NCBI GenBank assembly: GCA_964459845.1
Contig: CAYWOC010000049.1
Coordinates: 1-11,262, forward strand
Reading direction: 5' to 3'
Source: CALZFJ01 sp964459845
GTDB taxonomy: Bacteria > Bacteroidota > Bacteroidia > Bacteroidales > Muribaculaceae
Length of the DNA stretch: 11,262 nt
The notes beneath the pieces were generated by a model. That model saw nothing but the letters and a program-made list of their open reading frames with translations. It ran no database searches and was not told the origin of the DNA. Within the stretch, counting starts at the first letter, position 1. Each line of letters opens with the position of its first letter. Shown piece after piece: positions 6,014 to 11,262 of the stretch. A program made the translations under genes and the position numbers.

Positions 6014-8515
6014 ATGAAAAAAATCATTACTTCCATGTGTGCTGCCATGCTCTGCTCAAGCGCAGCATTCGCTCAGGCTGTAATCGACGGGAAGACTTAC
6101 TCTGTCGATACAATCTGCCAACGCCAAGAGGGACCTGGCATCGTATATACGCAAGTGCGACTTGCCGACTATCCGCTGAACGCTTATGTTCTGGAAATGG
6201 ACCTCAACAACAAGTATAACCGCATCGAGACCACTCATGCCTACAACACTCTCGGCAAACAGGAAACTCTTGCTAATGCTTACACACGCCACAAGGCTGA
6301 GGGCAAGAAACCTATTGCTGCCTGCAATGCCAATTTCTGGGTGGTGAACGGACACGGCGAACCTTGGATCAGCTTCATGCTCGGCACACCATTCGGGGCT
6401 GTGGTATATAACGACACCACATTTGTGAACACCAACACAAGCTCCGATGCTTGGAACGGAGGTCCAAACCGCACAGGAAGTGCCGCTATCGACCACGATA
6501 AGACTTTATATATAGGCCGCAACAAGTGGTCGGGAACTGTGTCTTCAAGCAAATTTTCCAACAATCTGAATATTATACAAGTGAACAAACGCTGCAAAGC
6601 TGGCGAACTTGCTTTGTTCAGCAAGCCTTATGGCAGAACTCGCAAGCTCAATGCCGAAGACGGCAGCAACTTCGTTTTCGTTAATTTCAAAGATGGCAGC
6701 TCTTGGGCAGTAAACAAGAAGATGACTTTTGTCGTTGCCGACGTGAAGCTCAACACCAACGGTCTTACACTTGGTGACTACGATGCCGTATTGGTCGGTC
6801 AGGGCGATACCTATAATCCAGAACTTGCCAAGCTCACCGTAGGCGATGAAATCACCATCAAGCAGGGCTGGAAAACTATCGACGGCGACAAGGTTTCGCC
6901 TTGGATTGAAAATATGGTTGAAGGCAACGCCACTATCATGAAAGACGGCGAGCTGACCGACAGAAACTATGACGAGACCTACAATTCTCAGACCTACTCA
7001 CGCTGCGCATACGGTGCCGACAAAACAGGCAAAAAGCTGTATATGATGGTTATCGATATGTCCACAAATGAATATGGCAGATCGGCTGGATGCTCTACCG
7101 CAGTTATGTGCCAGTTATGGAAATATATGTGTCCTGAGCTGTGGACTGCCGTAAACTTCGATGCCGGAGGTTCTGCTCAAATGATGCTCAACGGCAGTGT
7201 CATCAACCGCACCACTGAAGGCAATCCTCGTGCTGTGGCTTGCGGATGGATGCTATACTCATCAGCTCCGGGCGACGACAAGACCATAGCATCCATCAAG
7301 TTTGAGAACCCTCACTTGAAGATGCCTGTGCTTTCTTCTTTCGCTCCTAAAGTAATCGGCTACAACCAATATGGCGAAGTGGTGGATCGCGACGTTAAAG
7401 TAACATACGAGGTCGATGCCAACATTGGCAGCTTCGACGGCTCGGCTGTTGTTGCCAATGCCACTCCTGGTATCGGCAAGGTGACTGCAAAATATGGCGA
7501 CAACATAACAGTGACCGCACCTATGGTGACAGAGCCAGCTCAAATGGCTATCCGCATCAAGCCCCAAATCCTGCTCGACTCCCGTGAATATCCAGTGGAA
7601 GTGGTCTCACAAATCGGTCGCGACCAGTTCAACTACAACCCCACACATCTAACTTGGACCAACTCCAATCCTGATGTCATTTCCATCGAAAACGGGACCA
7701 TCAAGGCTCTCAAAGAGGGCGAAAGCACGATATCTTGCGAGCTTAACGGATTCACCGACCAAACTACAGTGAAGGTGGAAATAGCAAAAAGCCCGATGAT
7801 GAATGTGGACTGGACTGACTGGACTCTGAAAAGCACAGGAGCAAAGGACATGGTTCTTTCTTCCGACGGAAAATTGATAATGACCTACAATGGCGGTCGC
7901 GGCGCTTACATCAGCCTTGCGAAAGACGAGACATTCTATAGCATTCCCGACAAGATTTATCTCGACTTCACTTCCACAGTTCCCATGCAATATTTCCAAG
8001 TCGATTTCCGCTCAAATACAATGGATGCCACCAACTACATGACATTCGGCAAAGATGAAGGCGGATTTGAAGCCGGACAACGCTACAAGATTGAGTTGCC
8101 TATAAGCGAGCTTGGCGACCCGTCAGACTTGGCTCTATACCCTATCCATGTGAACCAGATACGCTTCACTCCGCGCACATCAGGCTTCACAAAAGGCGAA
8201 AATTCTATAACATTCCACGGTCTGTATGGCGAATACAGCCACTCCGAGGGTGCTGAGGAAATCAAAGCTGCCGAGGCTAACGGAATCAAGGTATATCCTA
8301 ACCCTGTCACTGATGGCACTTTCACAGTGTGTGCAGCAGGTGCTGAAACTGCCACAGTGGACATCTACAACCAGGCTGGTGCGCTTCTTCAAAACACTAA
8401 TCTCACAGTGAATGGCGGCAGTGCAACTGTAGATACTGACCTTGCGGCTGGCATTTATTTCGTGAAAGTCACAACCGATTCTGCCACATCAGTGCAAAAG
8501 CTCATTGTGAAGTAA
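6014..8515 (+). CDS. Secreted phosphodiester glycosidase (NAGPA/DUF2233 family) with T9SS sorting domain
   Basis: The protein has 833 residues. A signal peptide spans about 1-20 (ending SSAAFA before QAVIDG). Residues about 95-415 form a phosphodiester glycosidase domain of the type found in the human mannose-6-phosphate uncovering enzyme; NANFW (105-109) and FDAGGSAQMMLNG (383-394) match the family's NGGFF-like and DGGGS-like motifs. Residues about 509-590 look like a bacterial Ig-like (BIG2) domain (LTWTNSNPDVISIENGTIKALKEGESTIS). A jelly-roll-like beta region of about 595-740 follows. Residues 758-833 are a type A T9SS C-terminal signal (VYPNPVTDGTF, DIYNQAGA, LAAGIYFVKVT, SVQKLIVK). The product should cross the inner membrane by Sec and the outer membrane by T9SS, then act outside on sugar-1-phosphodiesters in glycans. 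Its real substrate is unknown. It is a single-gene unit with its own terminator. Confidence 0.9.
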   Translation: MKKIITSMCAAMLCSSAAFAQAVIDGKTYSVDTICQRQEGPGIVYTQVRLADYPLNAYVLEMDLNNKYNRIETTHAYNTLGKQETLANAYTRHKAEGKKPIAACNANFWVVNGHGEPWISFMLGTPFGAVVYNDTTFVNTNTSSDAWNGGPNRTGSAAIDHDKTLYIGRNKWSGTVSSSKFSNNLNIIQVNKRCKAGELALFSKPYGRTRKLNAEDGSNFVFVNFKDGSSWAVNKKMTFVVADVKLNTNGLTLGDYDAVLVGQGDTYNPELAKLTVGDEITIKQGWKTIDGDKVSPWIENMVEGNATIMKDGELTDRNYDETYNSQTYSRCAYGADKTGKKLYMMVIDMSTNEYGRSAGCSTAVMCQLWKYMCPELWTAVNFDAGGSAQMMLNGSVINRTTEGNPRAVACGWMLYSSAPGDDKTIASIKFENPHLKMPVLSSFAPKVIGYNQYGEVVDRDVKVTYEVDANIGSFDGSAVVANATPGIGKVTAKYGDNITVTAPMVTEPAQMAIRIKPQILLDSREYPVEVVSQIGRDQFNYNPTHLTWTNSNPDVISIENGTIKALKEGESTISCELNGFTDQTTVKVEIAKSPMMNVDWTDWTLKSTGAKDMVLSSDGKLIMTYNGGRGAYISLAKDETFYSIPDKIYLDFTSTVPMQYFQVDFRSNTMDATNYMTFGKDEGGFEAGQRYKIELPISELGDPSDLALYPIHVNQIRFTPRTSGFTKGENSITFHGLYGEYSHSEGAEEIKAAEANGIKVYPNPVTDGTFTVCAAGAETATVDIYNQAGALLQNTNLTVNGGSATVDTDLAAGIYFVKVTTDSATSVQKLIVK

Positions 8516-8536
8516 ACATTAGCTGGAATTAATCAT

Positions 8537-8582
8537 AAAAGTTCGGCACACCCGATATTCAGGTGATTGCCGAACTTTTTTT
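8537..8582 (+). terminator. Rho-independent terminator after the phosphodiester glycosidase
   Basis: Bases 8537-8548 pair perfectly over 12 bp with 8568-8579. CACC/GGTG (8549-8552 with 8562-8565) extends the stem past a two-base bulge, with a nine-base loop. A T run covers 8576-8582. Confidence 0.92.
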
Positions 8583-8660
8583 ATTCACATTAACCAGTCA
8601 TCACATTCAATCAAAGTCATCTGTCATATAGATGTTTTCGAGCATATTTATAGCTGGAAA

Positions 8661-8692
8661 TTTGGTTTTTATGGGCAATCAGCCTATATTTG
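8661..8692 (+). promoter_or_regulatory. Bacteroidetes-type promoter driving the second Rhs tip
   Basis: TTTG at 8661-8664 and TATATTTG at 8685-8692 match both elements exactly with a 20-base gap, and GC follows the -7 box. Transcription should begin near 8699. This rules out the upstream in-frame ATG at 8632 and points to 8716 or 8725 as the start of the Rhs tip. Confidence 0.8.
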
Positions 8693-8715
8693 CAATCACC
8701 AACAACTCCATTAAG

Positions 8716-9879
8716 ATGAGCCACATGAAAGGACTGCTTCTCACTATCACACTGCTCGGGCGCGGCTTCTCGGCGAGGAAGGTGCGCACCGTCACGAGGA
8801 TTGACCGCAAGACGGGCGACACCATACGCGTTCAGCAGACCTATTACGACACCGAGGCGCACCAGTTCCGCGGCTCGTTTGAGCGTGTGGGCAGCCGTTG
8901 GAGGCTACACACCGCCACCGGCTACTACGACCTTGCAGAGGGTAGGCACCACAGCTATGTGCGCGACCGCCTCGGCTCCACCGTTGCCGTGGTCGATGAC
9001 CGCGGCAGGACGGAGCAGCTCACCGCCTACTACCCCTCGGGAGTGCCGTACGGACTGTTCGGGTTCGGCAGCGTCACCGACCGGCTGCACATAGGCAACC
9101 GCTGGATGGCGCAGAGCGGCTTCAACACCTACGACAACACGGCGCGGATGCACTATCCGCTGCTGCCGTCGTTCGACACTCCCGACCCGCTGTCGCAAGC
9201 CTACCCGAGCCTCAGCCCCTACTCCCACTGCGCCGGCAACCCCCTCTCCCTGATCGACCCGACCGGCATGGATTGGATTGCCGCAAAATACAATGATGAC
9301 CAATTTTTATATTATGAAGATGACATAAAAAGTCAAAATGACATTTATCAAAAGTATGGGTCTGAATGTAAACTGTATTATTTTGGAAATGAGGTTGCAA
9401 TAACTTCCATATCTCCCGATGGTAATGTGTCAGACAGGTTTTGTTTATTACCTGATGGTCGCATATTTCTTAATGACAAGGAAATTGTGACTGAATACAA
9501 TAACCATAATTTGCATATTGGTAAAGAAAGTTTGGCAAGTAAATCGAGCCTGTATGATAATTGGTATGGTTTCTATCTTGGCCCTAATAATCCTAAAAAT
9601 TCTGATGGATTAGATCTCTATGCGGTCCCCCCTATGGATTATTTGGATTATGCGGCTTATCAACATGATAATGACTATGCAAAGGTTGGAGCAGAAGGTC
9701 CTTTTGACGCATTGTTTTCTACAGCTACAATAACCGCAGACTTAAAATTTGCAATAAGATGTATGACTTACGAACCTCCATCGTCTTTAAAAGGGCTGTT
9801 GTGGAATTTTGCAGCCCATAAAACTTTTACAAATATTTTTTTCTTTAAATTGATGCTCAACTCATTATTAAACGATTGA
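8716..9879 (+). CDS. Short Rhs-tip toxin with N-terminal leader and parvovirus-type phospholipase A2-like C-terminal domain
   Basis: The protein has 387 residues from 8716 (384 from 8725), whereas full Rhs proteins usually exceed 1000. The start was chosen because it lies just after the promoter at 8661-8692. Residues 1-20 (MSHMKGLLLTITLLGRGFSA) resemble a short signal peptide, although an Arg in the c-region weakens this. Residues about 21-184 are Rhs core, ending NPLSLIDPTG. Residues 185-387 are the toxin domain. YGFYLGPNN (284-292) fits a calcium-binding loop, AAYQHDNDY contains the catalytic His-Asp pair (H317, D318), and TADLKFAI supplies a second Asp (D342). The order and spacing match the phospholipase A2 of parvovirus VP1 rather than the disulfide-rich venom type. 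The expected reaction is hydrolysis of the sn-2 ester of phospholipids, damaging membranes. The two genes downstream are its likely protectors. Rhs identity is firm; the phospholipase call rests on motifs. Confidence 0.85.
   Translation: MSHMKGLLLTITLLGRGFSARKVRTVTRIDRKTGDTIRVQQTYYDTEAHQFRGSFERVGSRWRLHTATGYYDLAEGRHHSYVRDRLGSTVAVVDDRGRTEQLTAYYPSGVPYGLFGFGSVTDRLHIGNRWMAQSGFNTYDNTARMHYPLLPSFDTPDPLSQAYPSLSPYSHCAGNPLSLIDPTGMDWIAAKYNDDQFLYYEDDIKSQNDIYQKYGSECKLYYFGNEVAITSISPDGNVSDRFCLLPDGRIFLNDKEIVTEYNNHNLHIGKESLASKSSLYDNWYGFYLGPNNPKNSDGLDLYAVPPMDYLDYAAYQHDNDYAKVGAEGPFDALFSTATITADLKFAIRCMTYEPPSSLKGLLWNFAAHKTFTNIFFFKLMLNSLLND
8960..9267 (+). repeat. Rhs core direct repeat, copy B
   Basis: This copy aligns over its whole length with bases 1-308 at 298 of 308 positions. 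The identical block corresponds to 9049-9197. Divergence begins abruptly at 9268, the first codon of the toxin domain. Rhs coding sequence also extends upstream of the aligned part, to about 8754. Confidence 0.95.
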
Positions 9880-9882
9880 AGA

Positions 9883-10605
9883 ATGGCAAGAGACACATAT
9901 ACCACATATATTATTAAGATGTTGGGGTGCATAGCCATCTTAGCTTTACATTATTTTTATATCCCATTTTATTGGGAAGACTTTCGTGGTGTGAGATATT
10001 ATCCTGCATATATAATTGACAACTCAGGCAGCTTACACTTGAATGAAAAAGTGGATTCTCTCTTCAAGACAAAAAAACATCACTATTATGCCGTCAAGCA
10101 TAAAGGAGGAAAGATTACAGAAGGTATTGTTGAATATAAGGGGTACAAAAGTCTGTATAACTGCATATTTTATTTAAAAAACATAAAGGCTTTAGTGGAA
10201 TTTGATATGGCTGGAGATTCTATACTTAAGCCCACTGGCGTTTATTTGAGTACAATACAGAAAGAACAAATGGGTGTTGATAAGCATGACAGTTTCTGCA
10301 ATGCAAAGTCCATATACTTGATAGAACATAAGTATATTACACATGATTTATTATATTCAATCATTAAAGGTATAGAGTCTGAAATTTTAGACTCCATACA
10401 AGGCGTAAAATATAAATACACGATTATCGACAGATACAAACCTGAGAGAAGTTCTCATATAGGCAAAAATGCATACAGCACATATATATACAGTAAAAAA
10501 TGGTTTCTTTTGCGCGATTACATGAATTTTTTCTTGGATAATCAATTATTATATTGGATTTTATTTTGTCTTTTTTTTACCTGGAATTATGAATTTGGTC
10601 GTTGA
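9883..10605 (+). CDS. Two-TM membrane protein, putative immunity to the phospholipase-type Rhs toxin
   Basis: The protein has 240 residues and begins 3 bases after the toxin stop, the usual immunity position. One hydrophobic segment lies near the N-terminus (about 10-32, IIKMLGCIAILALHYFYIPF) and another at the C-terminus (about 215-236, around NQLLYWILFCLFFTW). The roughly 180 residues between them are polar and Lys/Tyr-rich. This suggests an inner-membrane protein with a large soluble domain, most simply facing the periplasm. I recognise no family. The location fits protection against a membrane-attacking phospholipase. The gene is AT-rich, like the toxin domain before it and unlike the GC-rich Rhs core, which is consistent with toxin and immunity genes moving as one module. 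The immunity role is inferred. Confidence 0.7.
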   Translation: MARDTYTTYIIKMLGCIAILALHYFYIPFYWEDFRGVRYYPAYIIDNSGSLHLNEKVDSLFKTKKHHYYAVKHKGGKITEGIVEYKGYKSLYNCIFYLKNIKALVEFDMAGDSILKPTGVYLSTIQKEQMGVDKHDSFCNAKSIYLIEHKYITHDLLYSIIKGIESEILDSIQGVKYKYTIIDRYKPERSSHIGKNAYSTYIYSKKWFLLRDYMNFFLDNQLLYWILFCLFFTWNYEFGR

Positions 10606-10644
10606 ATATTCTATTATAAACGCCTACAACAAATTTTATAAAAT

Positions 10645-11133
10645 ATGAAAGCTACAAAATTTATTTTTTTGATTATTTGCACCGTTTGCGTTTGCTTTGT
10701 GTCGGTAAAAGCTCAACAGGGTAAAAAAACACAAATTGAATTGCAAGAGCTCACTTTTAATGTGCCGTCTATGGCTGCAACAGTAGAGCGCGATTTGGAC
10801 AACTATATTGCAGAACACAAATTGGACAAAAATGCATTCAACTATTACATGAATGTGTGTCCAATACAAGATAAATCATACTTAGTTGTTATATTGGATA
10901 AATTATATGATAATGACAATGGCATTTGGGATTCAGACAAATATTATGTTAGAACTGAGAAGTATCTATTTTTCCTACAATCCGTCTATACTGATATATT
11001 TTCATTAAAATCTGACGGCAAAACAATGAAGCATCCACTTCATCGAGCATTTAAATTGGATGGATGCATAGAATTTTTCTATCAGATAAACTGCGATTCA
11101 TTGAAATTAGTTGCATTGCACGACAAATGGTAA
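10645..11133 (+). CDS. Secreted small protein of the Rhs cassette, possible second immunity protein
   Basis: The protein has 162 residues. A signal peptide covers about 1-23 (MKATKFIFLIICTVCVCFVSVKA) before QQGKK, so it is exported to the periplasm. The mature part is mixed alpha/beta by appearance (VERDLDNYIAEHKLDKNAFNYY, then KSYLVVILDKLYDND, then CIEFFYQINCDSLKLVAL). It has two cysteines in that last stretch and one earlier that could form a disulfide. I recognise no family. It lies 39 bases after the two-TM gene, and its stop codon overlaps the start of the third Rhs tip. It could be a second protector for the phospholipase-type toxin, or an orphan immunity gene. Confidence 0.65.
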   Translation: MKATKFIFLIICTVCVCFVSVKAQQGKKTQIELQELTFNVPSMAATVERDLDNYIAEHKLDKNAFNYYMNVCPIQDKSYLVVILDKLYDNDNGIWDSDKYYVRTEKYLFFLQSVYTDIFSLKSDGKTMKHPLHRAFKLDGCIEFFYQINCDSLKLVALHDKW

Positions 11134-11262
11134 AGAAACGACAGAAACTGATGGCAGCCACATTCTTTGTGGCAAGCGCGAATATTGCGTGTGGAGGGAA
11201 TGTGGCATACGGCCTGTTCGGGCTCGGCAGCGTCACCGACCGGCTGCACATAGGCAACCGCT
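11127..11262 (+). CDS. Third Rhs tip, 3'-partial, with signal-like leader joined to a truncated core
   Basis: The 45 residues visible run off the right edge. The start ATG at 11127 overlaps the preceding stop (ATGGTAA, 7 bases shared), a classical coupling arrangement. The N-terminus MVKKRQKLMAATFFVASANI then ACGG is basic followed by hydrophobic, like a signal peptide or lipoprotein signal, although the lipobox is poor (NIAC). It passes straight into Rhs core at VAYGLFGLGSVTDRLHIGNR, equivalent to base 90 of copy A. About 30 residues of core kept in copy A, and about 95 kept in copy B after its leader, are missing here. A later ATG at 11151 is less likely because it would remove the basic n-region. 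The toxin domain lies outside the window. Confidence 0.75.
   Translation, partial: MVKKRQKLMAATFFVASANIACGGNVAYGLFGLGSVTDRLHIGNR
11208..11262 (+). repeat. Rhs core direct repeat, copy C (right edge cut)
   Basis: This segment aligns to 90-144 and 9049-9103 with two mismatches in 55 bases. Similarity fades immediately to the left, apart from a shared G-V-x-Y-G at protein level. The repeat is therefore 5'-truncated at the fusion to the leader. Confidence 0.9.

Noticed and set aside
8632..8715. In-frame ATG at 8632 as the start of the second Rhs tip
   Set aside because: It lies upstream of the promoter at 8661-8692, and the extra residues have no Rhs or signal character. Starts at 8716 or 8725 follow the promoter directly and give a short hydrophobic leader.
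8905..9303. Minus-strand open frame of 132 codons across the Rhs core, and similar ones opposite the helicase and glycosidase
   Set aside because: These are shadows of GC-rich or long + strand genes. The + strand proteins are clearly recognisable and the antisense ones are not.
1..11262. CRISPR array, insertion sequence, integrase, tRNA or rRNA
   Set aside because: None was found by reading both strands. The only repeats are the three Rhs core copies, which are protein-coding and not spaced as a CRISPR, and no transposase motifs or terminal inverted repeats flank the cassettes.

Overview
The window looks like chromosomal DNA from a Bacteroidales gut-type bacterium, most likely in or near Muribaculaceae. 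The evidence is several -33 TTTG / -7 TAnnTTTG promoters, a Bacteroidetes-only DUF4295 gene beside rpmB and rpmG, a DUF3256 protein, and a large secreted protein ending in a type IX secretion (T9SS) sorting domain. Family placement is inference. All genes I accept are on the + strand.

Layout. (1) 1-2005: the 3' end of an Rhs gene. Its GC-rich conserved core is joined at base 309 to an AT-rich C-terminal toxin domain with an HELAH zinc-protease motif (M91/NleD-like). Two exported small proteins follow and are the likely immunity genes. (2) 2006-3135: a promoter and long leader, then rpmB (bL28), rpmG (bL33) and a 50-residue DUF4295 protein, closed by a strong terminator. (3) 3300-5297: a promoter and a DEAD-box RNA helicase with a DbpA-type RNA-binding domain, closed by a perfect 12-bp hairpin with a T run that ends 3 bases before the next start codon. 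(4) 5301-5918: a secreted DUF3256 protein. (5) 6014-8582: an 833-residue secreted phosphodiester glycosidase with a T9SS tail, then a terminator. (6) 8661-11262: a second Rhs tip with its own promoter and a short signal-like leader. Its core is about 97% identical to copy 1, but its toxin domain is different and resembles parvovirus VP1-type phospholipase A2. A two-TM membrane protein and a periplasmic protein follow. A third Rhs tip then begins at 11127, overlapping the previous stop codon, and runs off the window.

Reading of the whole. The most interesting content is a dispersed set of Rhs tip cassettes in which a shared core carries unrelated toxin domains, each followed by envelope-located partner genes. 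Two of the three tips are not tails of a giant Rhs protein. They are short open reading frames with their own start codon and N-terminal leader; one also has a good promoter, and the other is joined to a core truncated even further at its 5' side. The cassettes flank a block of housekeeping genes including rpmB and rpmG. No secretion apparatus, transposase, integrase, tRNA or CRISPR array is visible.
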